Counted from the stretch's first letter, positions 1 to 5,859 are shown. The stretch: 10,775 nucleotides of DNA from Gammaproteobacteria bacterium (GCA_005877675.1 VBNZ01000102.1:1-10775); one strand, 5' to 3'. The notes: generated from the letters alone by a model not told the origin. Made by a program: numbers and translations.

Positions 1-1
1 C

Positions 2-142
2 CTCAAGCTGCCGTCGACGAGTCCCGCAAATGCTTCAATCACGCGCGCAGAGAAACTGCGGCGCTGGACCATCTTAACGCGCTACGTGGCAGCCTCGCCG
101 CGAGACGTGCCGACGCCATTGCCACTGGGGAATCAAAGATGA
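2..142 (+). CDS. C-terminal block of a DNA-deoxyinosine glycosylase (partial, enters from left edge)
   Basis: Reading from base 2 gives 46 codons and then TGA. The frame starts LKLPSTSPANA and continues with ITRAEKLRRW. In the hypoxanthine/deoxyinosine glycosylase branch of the uracil-DNA glycosylase superfamily, an LPSTSPA(H/N)A loop followed by a KL..W helix is the conserved C-terminal block, so I read this as the end of such an enzyme, which removes deaminated adenine (hypoxanthine) from DNA. The stop codon overlaps the next start as ATGA (139-142), so this end is coupled to the AIM24 gene. About 20 residues follow the conserved block, a little longer than usual. The N-terminal part of the same enzyme type lies on the opposite strand at 968-1399. 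Whether this is the end of an intact gene to the left or a severed fragment cannot be seen from here. Confidence 0.72.
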   Translation, partial: LKLPSTSPANASITRAEKLRRWTILTRYVAASPRDVPTPLPLGNQR

Positions 143-906
143 AAACAAAAATTATCGGGTCCACCTTGCCCGTGCTCGAAATCGATTTGCAAGGCAATGA
201 CAAGATTGTCGCCGAGCCGGGCGAATTCTCGTGGATGAGCGATGCGGTGCAGATGAAAACGACCGCATTCACCGCGGGCAGCAAGGGCGTTTGGGGCGCG
301 CTGAGCCGTGCGTTCTCGGGCGGCGGTCTGTTCATGACGGAATATTCCGCGCCGCCGCACGGCAGCGGCACGATCGCGTTCGCAGCCAAGGTGCCGGGCT
401 CGATCCTGCAGGTCGACGTCGCGGCAGGCCAGACCTATCTGATCCATCGCCACGGATTTCTCTGCGCAACCGAAGGCGTGCAGCTTGGTACCGGATTCCA
501 GCGCTCGCTCGGCGCGGGCATCTTCGGTGGCAATGGCTTCGTCATGCAGAAACTCGCCGGGACGTGCACCGCGTGGGTGGAACTTGGCGGCGAAGCGGTG
601 ATTTACGATCTTGCGCCGGGCGAAACGCTGCGCGTGCATCCGGGCCATGTCGGCATGATCGAGGGTTCGGTCAATTTCGACGTCGCGTTCATGCGCGGCT
701 TCGCCAATGCGCTGTTCGGCGGTGACGGTCTGTTCGTCGCGCGCCTTACCGGGCCGGGCAGAGTGTGGCTGCAGACGCTGACCGTGCCCAATCTCGCGCA
801 CGCGCTGTCGCCTTATCTCGGTGGCGTGAGCAGTGCGGGCGAGGCGGCCGAAGTCGGCGCGGCGGGCGTCGCGGGCGCGGTGTTGCGCGGATTGTTCAAG
901 AGCTGA
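139..906 (+). CDS. AIM24 family protein (TIGR00266-like)
   Basis: 255 residues, the usual size for bacterial AIM24/TIGR00266 proteins. These form a beta-rich fold related to the tryptophan-RNA-binding attenuator-like domain, with repeated glycine-rich strands and no known catalytic residues. Recognisable signatures are EPGEFSWMSDAV near residues 30-41, a GGGLFMTEYSA segment near 55-65, and a second GNGFVMQKL/GGDGLFVARLTG pair later on, which reflects the internal pseudo-repeats of the family. The cellular role in bacteria is not established; the yeast namesake is a mitochondrial protein. There is no signal peptide or clear membrane segment, so it is probably cytoplasmic. The ATG lies in an ATGA overlap with the stop of the glycosylase-like frame, and GGGGA sits about 9 bases upstream. 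The gene converges on the truncated glycosylase at 968-1399 across a REP-like palindrome. Confidence 0.92.
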   Translation: MKTKIIGSTLPVLEIDLQGNDKIVAEPGEFSWMSDAVQMKTTAFTAGSKGVWGALSRAFSGGGLFMTEYSAPPHGSGTIAFAAKVPGSILQVDVAAGQTYLIHRHGFLCATEGVQLGTGFQRSLGAGIFGGNGFVMQKLAGTCTAWVELGGEAVIYDLAPGETLRVHPGHVGMIEGSVNFDVAFMRGFANALFGGDGLFVARLTGPGRVWLQTLTVPNLAHALSPYLGGVSSAGEAAEVGAAGVAGAVLRGLFKS

Positions 907-920
907 GTGGCTCTTTGGCT

Positions 921-948
921 CGTCGTTCCGGCGTTCGCCGGAATGACG
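921..948. repeat. REP-like palindrome / probable bidirectional terminator
   Basis: Arms CGTCGTTCCGGCG (921-933) and CGCCGGAATGACG (936-948) are complementary over 13 pairs; one pair is G-T and would be a wobble in RNA. Only TT separates them. The core CGTCATTCCGGCG is a common intergenic repeat type in many proteobacterial genomes (general knowledge). It lies between the convergent stops of AIM24 (906) and the truncated glycosylase (968), so it could end transcription from both sides. It also lies at the point where the glycosylase coding similarity breaks off, making it a candidate rearrangement breakpoint. Confidence 0.75.
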
Positions 949-967
949 GATTGAAGGCTTCCCCTCG

Positions 968-1399
968 TCACACCAAGCGCAGATCCGCCGCGCGCGTCTG
1001 TGGAAACACCTTGCCAACCTGCGCGGGCGACAAATCCCACAGGCGCACAATCGCATTCGGGACCTCGCTCGCGCGCACGATGCTCGCGTCGAGACTGCCG
1101 CGCCGCTCGACGCGCTTGTACACGTCCCAGATGCCGATGCCGATCGCCTGCAGGCGGCGGATGCGCTCGGCGTACGGCAGCTCCACGCCCGCGTCGAACA
1201 GTGTGCCCATGAGCGGCCAGAACAGATTTTGCGCATGCCCGTACGATTGGCGCAGCTGCAGAGAACGCACGCTCGGTACGGTGCCCAGTACGAGCACACG
1301 GCAATCCATTCCGACTTGTGGCGGAAAACTCGCCACCTTGTGTGCACGCGCGAGTGGGCGAAGGCTCGGCACGGCCGATATTATCACGCGCTCACTCAT
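968..1399 (-). pseudogene. DNA-deoxyinosine glycosylase, N-terminal part only (truncated)
   Basis: Leftward frame of 143 residues from the ATG at 1399. It has the N-terminal features of DNA-deoxyinosine (hypoxanthine) glycosylases: ASFPPQVG, the strand and loop VLVLGTVPSVRSLQ (about residues 35-48), GHAQNLFWPLMG (54-65, equivalent to the family's HPxNxFW), and PYAERIRRLQAIGIGIWDV with GSLDASI after it. The usual FNG motif is not evident (VFPQT is at its place), and the frame stops just after AADLRLV. The C-terminal block with STSPA is absent; full-length relatives have about 160-170 residues, with that block near the end. The missing block is found on the other strand at 2-142. An in-frame ATG at 1432 is also possible, but it lies upstream of the best -10 box, so 1399 is preferred; no clear ribosome site precedes either. 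Probably inactive, though this is inferred. Confidence 0.72.
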
Positions 1400-1423
1400 T
1401 GTATATTTTGCTACAATTATACA
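1400..1423 (-). promoter_or_regulatory. -10 box inside an imperfect dyad upstream of the truncated glycosylase
   Basis: Read leftward, TATAAT occupies 1421-1416, a perfect sigma-70 -10 hexamer, about 17 bases from the ATG at 1399. The hexamer 17 bases further upstream, GCGGCA, is a poor -35. The -10 lies inside a 24-base imperfect inverted repeat whose outer arms are TGTATA (1400-1405) and TATACA (1418-1423), with two further pairs inside. Such a dyad over the start region would suit a repressor site. It does not match the LexA boxes I know, and no regulator is identified. Confidence 0.4.
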
Positions 1424-1488
1424 GACGCGCAAGATCCATGCCGCTTCATATTACTGAATTTTCCGGAAACGCGAGCGCTGCGATAACA

Positions 1489-1513
1489 CGCGATTAACGC
1501 CACGCTAATCGCG
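1489..1513. promoter_or_regulatory. Perfect 8-bp inverted repeat upstream of the CsbD gene
   Basis: CGCGATTA (1489-1496) and TAATCGCG (1506-1513) are exact reverse complements with a 9-base spacer, about 90 bases before the CsbD start codon. Position and form suit an operator for a dimeric regulator or a short hairpin in a leader. The surrounding 1433-1601 gap contains no gene I can support and no convincing sigma-70 promoter pair. Confidence 0.35.
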
Positions 1514-1601
1514 ATTTCACTTGGGCGGCGTAGTCTTGGCCCCCGCGCCAACGTGGTCAGAGCACGCCGGTGCGGTTCTCCTTTCGCTGTTGGAGCAAGA
1601 C

Positions 1602-1817
1602 ATGAATCAAGACATCATTCAAACCAAGTGGTCGCAGATCAAACATCCGCTGCAAGCGCAATTCAGCAAGCTTACGGACGATGATCTGGCGCGCCCGAAT
1701 GGCGACCACCAGTATCTCGCCGGCAAATTGCAGGAGCGCTACGGTTGGCAGCGCGACAAAATCGAACAGGAACTGCGCACGTTCGAGAACACGCTGAGTC
1801 ACTCGAAGGCAGCATAA
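1602..1817 (+). CDS. CsbD/YjbJ family stress-response protein
   Basis: A 71-residue, strongly hydrophilic protein of typical length for the CsbD/YjbJ family. The family pattern is clear: MNQDIIQTKWSQIK at the start, a central LTDDDL, then LAGKLQERYGW and an acidic-basic helical end. In E. coli and Bacillus, members are abundant general-stress or osmotic-stress proteins of unknown biochemical function (established knowledge). There is no signal peptide; it is a soluble helical protein. The ATG at 1602 is set by GGAG at 1592-1595, six bases upstream; an in-frame upstream extension to 1521 lacks similarity to the family and is rejected. It is followed 13 bases later by a strong hairpin. Confidence 0.9.
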   Translation: MNQDIIQTKWSQIKHPLQAQFSKLTDDDLARPNGDHQYLAGKLQERYGWQRDKIEQELRTFENTLSHSKAA

Positions 1818-1830
1818 GCGCCAACCTCAC

Positions 1831-1875
1831 GGATGCAGAAACCGCGTGCCCAGGGCTTGCGCGGTTTCTGCATCC
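1831..1875. terminator. Perfect 16-bp hairpin between convergent genes
   Basis: GGATGCAGAAACCGCG (1831-1846) is matched exactly by its reverse complement at 1860-1875, with a 13-base loop. It begins 13 bases after the CsbD stop and is followed by AATTTA rather than a long T run. Placed between the CsbD gene and the leftward peroxiredoxin gene, it is a good candidate for a terminator shared by both. Confidence 0.7.
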
Positions 1876-1900
1876 AATTTATCGCCCGGGCCGCCGGGCA

Positions 1901-1919
1901 TGCGGGCAGATCGCCCGCA
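1901..1919. repeat. Small palindrome near the peroxiredoxin stop
   Basis: TGCGGGC and GCCCGCA flank a 5-base spacer (AGATC), giving a 7-bp stem. Read leftward it continues from a GTCATTGCGGGCG-like sequence, resembling common short intergenic palindromes. It lies 14 bases beyond the peroxiredoxin stop and may act as that gene's terminator. Confidence 0.45.
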
Positions 1920-1932
1920 ATGACAGTCGATA

Positions 1933-2469
1933 TCAGCTCTTCTTGAGCACCGCAAGGTCGGCGAGCACTTGCCCCGAATTCTCTTTCGGGTCGACTTTGA
2001 CGTAGTGCTTGGCAACTTTGCCGCTCGGGTCGATCAGAAACGTTTCGCGTTTGGCGTAGTTGACGCCAAGGTGCGTCGTCAGCACGCCATAGGCCTTCGC
2101 CGTCGCCTGCGTGTTGTCGGACAGCAGCGGGAACGGCACGTGATACTTCTCGGCAAACGCCGCGTGTGATTTCACGTCATCGAGACTCACGCCGACGACA
2201 TCGGCGCCGGCCTTGTGCAGCTTGGCCACATCGTCGCGGAACGTGCACACCTCGGTCGTGCAGCCCGGCGTGTCGTCTTTCGGGTAGAAGTAAAGCACGA
2301 GCCACTTGCCGTGGTAATCGTTCAGCGCGTGCCAATCGCCCTTCTGATCCTGCAATTTGAAACTGGGCGCGGCCGCGCCATCGGCGGGCCCTGCCGCATC
2401 CTGCGCGGCGACATTGAAAGCGAACGCCGCGGCGGCGGCAAAAGTGGCGATTTTCAGCAGCGATTTCAT
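1933..2469 (-). CDS. Secreted PrxQ/BCP-type peroxiredoxin (thioredoxin-dependent thiol peroxidase)
   Basis: 178 residues. A signal peptide (basic MKSLLK, alanine-rich core, exit near residue 22 at NVAAQ) points to the periplasm or outer face of the membrane. The AhpC/TSA fold follows: FKLQDQKG (37-44), then FYPKDDTPGCTTEVC with peroxidatic Cys70 and a likely resolving Cys75. The C-x4-C spacing is typical of the PrxQ/BCP class, and conserved Arg141 sits in AKRETFLIDP. It reduces hydrogen or organic peroxides using thiols from a thioredoxin-like donor. The secreted thioredoxin-fold protein at 4550-5854 is a conceivable partner, but that is only inference. AGGAG at 2479-2483 sets the ATG, nine bases away. 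Last gene of a leftward cluster; the frame of the preceding VOC gene runs into it. Confidence 0.92.
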   Translation of the reverse strand: MKSLLKIATFAAAAAFAFNVAAQDAAGPADGAAAPSFKLQDQKGDWHALNDYHGKWLVLYFYPKDDTPGCTTEVCTFRDDVAKLHKAGADVVGVSLDDVKSHAAFAEKYHVPFPLLSDNTQATAKAYGVLTTHLGVNYAKRETFLIDPSGKVAKHYVKVDPKENSGQVLADLAVLKKS

Positions 2470-2950
2470 CGGCGTGATCTCCTGGCGGGAAACGTGGGCA
2501 TGCGGCTGTGCTGATAGACCGGCACGCGCCGCAATTGCTTACAGCCGACTTCGGCTGCAGCAGATCCCAGCGGTTGCCGTACAAATCCTCGAACACCGCC
2601 ACACTGCCATAACTCTCGTAGCGCGGCGCTTCGAGAAACTTGACGCCTTGCGCCTGCATATGCCGGTAGTCGCGCTCGAAATCATCCGTGTGCAGAAAGA
2701 GAAACACGCGCCCGCCGGTTTGATCGCCAATGCGCGTTGCCTGCTCGGGTGTCGATGCGCGCGCCAATAGCAGCGGCGTTGCGGCCCCGTGCGCGGGCGC
2801 GATCACGACCCAGCGCTTGCGGCCTTCGTCGCGGTCCTCGATCAGCTCGAAGCCGAGGCAGCGGGTGTACCACTCCACTGCCTCATCGTAGTCGCGCACG
2901 ACGAGCGTGACTGCACCCAACTTACGGGCGCCGGAATGGCTCGCGCTCAT
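2177..2950 (-). CDS. VOC (glyoxalase/bleomycin-resistance fold) protein with lost stop and out-of-frame tail
   Basis: The first 134 codons (2950 to about 2549) are a complete VOC-superfamily protein: LGAVTLVVRDYDEAVEWYTRCLGF at the start (residues 11-34), the second-half strand VFLFLHTDDFERDY, and the closing FEDLYGNRWDLLQPK. Relatives end close to that point. Here the frame stays open to 2177, adding about 120 Arg/Cys-rich residues that are merely the peroxiredoxin gene read in another frame, so the tail is probably not a real domain. Skipping one base after SA would bring TAA in at once. The first-strand metal-binding His of glyoxalases is replaced by Val13, so metal dependence is doubtful and the substrate is unknown. 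The start overlaps the stop of the upstream gene as ATGA (2947-2950), indicating coupling. Confidence 0.75.
   Translation of the reverse strand: MSASHSGARKLGAVTLVVRDYDEAVEWYTRCLGFELIEDRDEGRKRWVVIAPAHGAATPLLLARASTPEQATRIGDQTGGRVFLFLHTDDFERDYRHMQAQGVKFLEAPRYESYGSVAVFEDLYGNRWDLLQPKSAVSNCGACRSISTAACPRFPPGDHADEIAAENRHFCRRRGVRFQCRRAGCGRARRWRGRAQFQIAGSEGRLARAERLPRQVARALLLPERRHAGLHDRGVHVPRRCGQAAQGRRRCRRRESR
2542..2557. other. Short hairpin at the expected end of the VOC gene
   Basis: CAGCCGA (2542-2548) and TCGGCTG (2551-2557) form a 7-bp stem with a two-base spacer. It covers the codons at which the VOC protein family normally ends. It could be terminator-like, a site prone to sequencing or replication slippage, or coincidence. 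Confidence 0.35.
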
Positions 2951-3423
2951 TTCTTCTTCGCAGCGCCGGGCAAATGCGACATATCGAGGCCGCCGGTCTC
3001 GAACACCAGCGTTTTTCTGCCGCCGCTCTTGAGCGCGACATCGATTGCGACTTTCTTCGTGCGCAGAATACGCTGGATGAAGATGCGGTCGTCATCGATG
3101 AACAGCGCAGGCTCACCGGTCGGTGGGATCGTTGCCTTCATCGGCTTGGGCGATTCGCCGTCGAAACTCACCGGCAGCGTCGGACACCCGGAACGGCAAT
3201 CGAATTTCTCGTTGTCGAGCATCAGGTATACATTTTGCCCCCACGCCGGATGCTGACGCAGGATCAGATGTACGTGCACGGCATCCTTGCCGGAAACGCC
3301 TGCCGGGCTCAACGGCGGCGTACTCTCGATCGACGCGGCGTATTGCATGCCGCCCTTCTCGGGTACGGCGGTGTAGGCCCACAGCTTGGCCAGGCGCCGC
3401 GACTCAGTCTGCGCCGTGGCCAT
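2947..3423 (-). pseudogene. C-terminal portion of the split lipoprotein gene
   Basis: A 158-residue frame from the ATG at 3423 (MATAQTES). It has an RRLAKLWAYTAVPEKGG stretch, then an all-beta-like region with VHLILRQHPAWGQNVYLML, a C-x3-C pair in FDCRSGCPTLPVSF, GEPALFIDDDRIFIQ and FETGGLDMSHLP, ending Lys-rich. I do not recognise a named domain. The arrangement (lipoprotein N-terminus, short helical segment, this beta region) matches what I recall as one continuous hypothetical lipoprotein in Xanthomonadales, so I read it as the second half of the gene beginning at 3721, displaced by +1. There is no well-placed ribosome site before 3423 (an AAGGA lies about 13 bases up). If translated alone it would lack a signal peptide. 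It overlaps the VOC start by ATGA. Confidence 0.6.
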
Positions 3424-3721
3424 CGTCGAGCGTTTCCTTGACCTTGGCCGCGGCCGTCGTGTCGGGGTAATTCTTGACGATATCGGCACCCAGCGGCACA
3501 GCGAGATCGTAGCTTTCCTTGATGCGCATCTGATCGTAGAGCTGGAAGTCCTTCAGCGCCTTCGCTTCGGCGGCGGCCTTCGGGTCAGTCGGCGCTCCCG
3601 CTGCCGCCGTGCCGGTCGCCTGCGCCGCGGGCTTTGCGCTCGATCCCGTATTCGAGCCCGATGAGCACCCGGCCAGCAGAACGACGGTCAAAACAACAAG
3701 TGTGAACATCCAACGCGACAT
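3404..3721 (-). pseudogene. N-terminal portion of a split lipoprotein
   Basis: 105-residue frame. It has a lipoprotein signal sequence (MSRWMFTLVVLTVVLLAGC) with lipobox LAGC and Cys19 as the lipidation site, a Ser/Ala/Gly-rich linker, then a helical segment (LKDFQLYDQMRIKESYDLA...VKNYPDTTAAAKVKETLDD) resembling a single tetratricopeptide-like hairpin. The frame then ends in a short tail, GHGAD. Directly at ETLDD the next frame (+1) carries on as ATAQTESRRLAKLW, a natural continuation of the helix. I therefore interpret 2947-3721 as one gene of roughly 256 codons with a frameshift between about 3404 and 3423. A GAGGTG ribosome site lies about six bases before the ATG. The function of the intact envelope lipoprotein is unknown. 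Confidence 0.65.
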
Positions 3722-3804
3722 GATGCACCTCGGGAGGATTTGGCCGCGCCAACCTTACCCGATTTGGCGGCTCGCAGGCAGGTGGCAGTTGCGAAACATC
3801 CATT

Positions 3805-4395
3805 TCAGCGGCACAGATCGCGGCCGAGATTCTTGTCATAGGTCGATGCGTCCTCGTCATGCGCATGTCCGTTGCGTCCGATCGCGCTCGCACGGCGCAT
3901 TTGCGCGCAAGCTTCCTCGCGCGGAATACGAACCGCATGCACGCTGACTGTTTTTGCATTCGACGACGACGCCTTGCCGCGATGCATGCCGCCATGCGCC
4001 GTGGTACTCGCATCGCCCGCGGCAATCGCGCGTGGGCAGCCATGGTGGCGGTAGAACACCTGCCCATCCGCTGTGCGGCATTCCCAGGATTGCGCGCCCG
4101 AATTGCGCACGCGGTTGAAACCTGAGCGCAGCGGCCGGGGTTCGCGCGCGAGCGTATCGAGCGCGTACGTGGGCGATGGCGCGTATGCCGGTGCGGGCTC
4201 GACGGCGACGGCCTGTTCGATTTCCTGCACTGAACAGGGCCGATCCTGAAACGTCACTGCGCCGCGCGCATCATCGCAGCGGTATAGCGGCACGGCGGCT
4301 TTCACGCCGGCCGCAAGCGCGAACAGCAGCAGGAACGCGAGCCACTCATACCAGCGCATACAGCGCCCGGCGTAATCGAAATCGGATTTGTGCAT
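3805..4395 (-). CDS. DUF4124 domain envelope protein
   Basis: 196 residues. A membrane/signal segment (about 17-34) ends in VKAAVPLYRC, and the DUF4124 hallmark follows: Y-R-C-D..G.V.F.D.PC with Cys40 and Cys54. A second, similar unit, WECRTADGQVFYRHHGCP, has Cys106 and Cys120 at exactly the same spacing. A conserved C-terminal region (EEACAQMRRA, then STYDKNLGRDLC) holds Cys163 and Cys195. The even set of cysteines after the signal suggests disulfides in an exported protein. DUF4124 proteins are common in gamma- and betaproteobacteria and have no assigned function. The ATG at 4395 is preferred over Met13 because AAGGGG sits about six bases before it. First gene of the leftward cluster, with 83 bases to the lipoprotein start, and divergent from the thioredoxin-like gene. 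Confidence 0.85.
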   Translation of the reverse strand: MHKSDFDYAGRCMRWYEWLAFLLLFALAAGVKAAVPLYRCDDARGAVTFQDRPCSVQEIEQAVAVEPAPAYAPSPTYALDTLAREPRPLRSGFNRVRNSGAQSWECRTADGQVFYRHHGCPRAIAAGDASTTAHGGMHRGKASSSNAKTVSVHAVRIPREEACAQMRRASAIGRNGHAHDEDASTYDKNLGRDLCR

Positions 4396-4515
4396 GACCT
4401 TCCCCTTCGGTTGGTTATGCGCATTCTGCGTACGTTCGCAGCCGCTCCGCCATCGCCAAATCGCGGCAGGATTTGTAGGAAACTTCCGACACAGGCGCCG
4501 CGCGCGCTTCGCGTT

Positions 4516-4521
4516 CTACAA
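4516..4521 (+). promoter_or_regulatory. Candidate -10 box for the thioredoxin-like gene
   Basis: TACAAT at 4516-4521 differs from the sigma-70 -10 consensus at one position and lies 28 bases before the ATG at 4550. No good -35 is visible 16-18 bases upstream, where the sequence is GC-rich. It sits in the 154-base divergent gap shared with the DUF4124 gene, in which I see nothing else. Confidence 0.35.
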
Positions 4522-4549
4522 TAGTTCATCGATTCCCGCCGGAGCTGCA

Positions 4550-5854
4550 ATGAAGTTCCTCCACACACGTCTCGCCGCGCTGACGCTGTTGTTCTGCGGT
4601 TCTGCTCTCGCTCACGAAACGCCGCAAAGCGTCGACGCCGCGCTCGAACGCGCGCGCAGCGAACATAGCCCGGTGCTGATCGATTTCCAGGCGCAGTGGT
4701 GCTACTCGTGCTATTTCATGAACACCAATGTGCTTACGGGTAAGGAATGGAACGCCGCGCTCAAGCGCGTCGTACTCGTCCAAGCCGATGCCGATTCGCC
4801 CGACGGCGCGGCTTGGATGAAGAAGCTCAGCGTCAAGGCGCTGCCGAGCTATGTCGTACTCAATCCTGACGGCAGCGAGCTCGGACGCATCCTCGCCGAG
4901 CAGCCGCGTGACAAATTTTATCCCGCGCTCGATCGCATTCTGGGCGGCCGCGACGCACTCGATACGCTTAAGACGCAGGCGGCGAGCGGGTCAAACAGCG
5001 CGCTCGCCGATGCACTCGCAAGCTACGAGGCGCGCGGCCAGGCTGCCGACGGACTCGCCTGGTTTGCGAGCCTGTCCGACGCGGTGACGATGGCCGCGCA
5101 GCACGACAAGAAGGCCGCTACGCGCCTCGCTCAGCTCGAAATGGAAAAAGCTGCAAAGGATAAAAATACACACGAATGCGTCGTGCAGGCGCAGCGCATG
5201 CTCGCCGGCGACCCGGGCTGCGATCGTTACTATGCGATCGACACGCTGCTCGAATGCAGCGAGAAGCTGCCCGCGGACGAGCGCAAGTCTGCACTTGCCA
5301 TGCAGCGCCCGGCATTGAAGGCGCTGCTCGACAAGCAGGTCTTCGTGGCGACGCCAACCTGCGCCGATCAGCGCAGCGCGGTGATCGCCGCGGCCGATCT
5401 CGACAAGGCGCTCGGCGATGCGGCGGCGGAGAGAGCCGTACTCGATCGCGGCATCGCCGCAGCGCAGCATACGCTCGGCGGAGATCTCAGGCGTGACCGC
5501 AACGCCGCCGACAATCAGCGCGTTTATCTCGTACGCGCCCAACGCCAATCCGAAGTCGATGCGCTGATGCCAAAACTGATCGCGGCGTATCCGGACGACT
5601 ACGTCTACGCCTATCGCCACGGCAAGAGTCTGCTCGAGCGCGGTCAGGCGGCCGTCGCGCTGCCGTTTTTGGAACAGGCATCGCAGAAGGCCTTCGGGGT
5701 AAATCGCCTTTCCGTTGCGAACGCGCGTGCGAAGGCGCTGCTCGCACTCAATCGACGCGCCGATGCGGAAAAAGTCGTCGCCGAGGCACTCGAAGCGAAC
5801 GGGCCGTGGTTTCCCGAAGCCGCAGCGAAGCTCAAGGCGGTGTTGAAATCCTGA
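4550..5854 (+). CDS. Secreted thioredoxin-fold protein with helical-repeat C-terminus
   Basis: 434 residues from the ATG at 4550, which has GGAG five bases upstream; the frame is open to 4388 but the extension is not protein-like. A signal peptide (residues 1-21, ending GSALA) precedes a thioredoxin domain of the DsbD-gamma/Thioredoxin_7 type. It shows PVLIDFQAQWCYSC with redox Cys51/Cys54, a downstream VQADADS, and the cis-proline loop VKALPSYVVLNPDG. From about residue 140 to the end it is alpha-helical with TPR-like character (AYRHGKSLLERGQAAVALPFLEQA, RRADAEKVVAEALEAN) and six more Cys. Probably a periplasmic thiol reductase or chaperone-like adaptor; substrate unknown. Its stop is only five bases from the stop of the convergent membrane gene, with no terminator between. 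Confidence 0.85.
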   Translation: MKFLHTRLAALTLLFCGSALAHETPQSVDAALERARSEHSPVLIDFQAQWCYSCYFMNTNVLTGKEWNAALKRVVLVQADADSPDGAAWMKKLSVKALPSYVVLNPDGSELGRILAEQPRDKFYPALDRILGGRDALDTLKTQAASGSNSALADALASYEARGQAADGLAWFASLSDAVTMAAQHDKKAATRLAQLEMEKAAKDKNTHECVVQAQRMLAGDPGCDRYYAIDTLLECSEKLPADERKSALAMQRPALKALLDKQVFVATPTCADQRSAVIAAADLDKALGDAAAERAVLDRGIAAAQHTLGGDLRRDRNAADNQRVYLVRAQRQSEVDALMPKLIAAYPDDYVYAYRHGKSLLERGQAAVALPFLEQASQKAFGVNRLSVANARAKALLALNRRADAEKVVAEALEANGPWFPEAAAKLKAVLKS

Positions 5855-5859
5855 TGACG

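Noticed and set aside
1..72. Leftward frame from ATG at 72 running off the left edge
   Set aside because: It is antisense to the glycosylase-like C-terminal block, has no ribosome site, and its protein shows no recognisable features.
133..1347. 404-codon leftward open frame covering AIM24 and the truncated glycosylase
   Set aside because: It is very Arg/Ala/Cys/His-rich, antisense to AIM24 and out of frame with the glycosylase; a GC-rich shadow frame.
1521..1601. Upstream extension of the CsbD gene
   Set aside because: The ribosome site and family N-terminus both point to the ATG at 1602.
4991..5620. 209-codon leftward frame inside the thioredoxin-like gene
   Set aside because: Antisense shadow of a well-supported gene; no ribosome site or domain.
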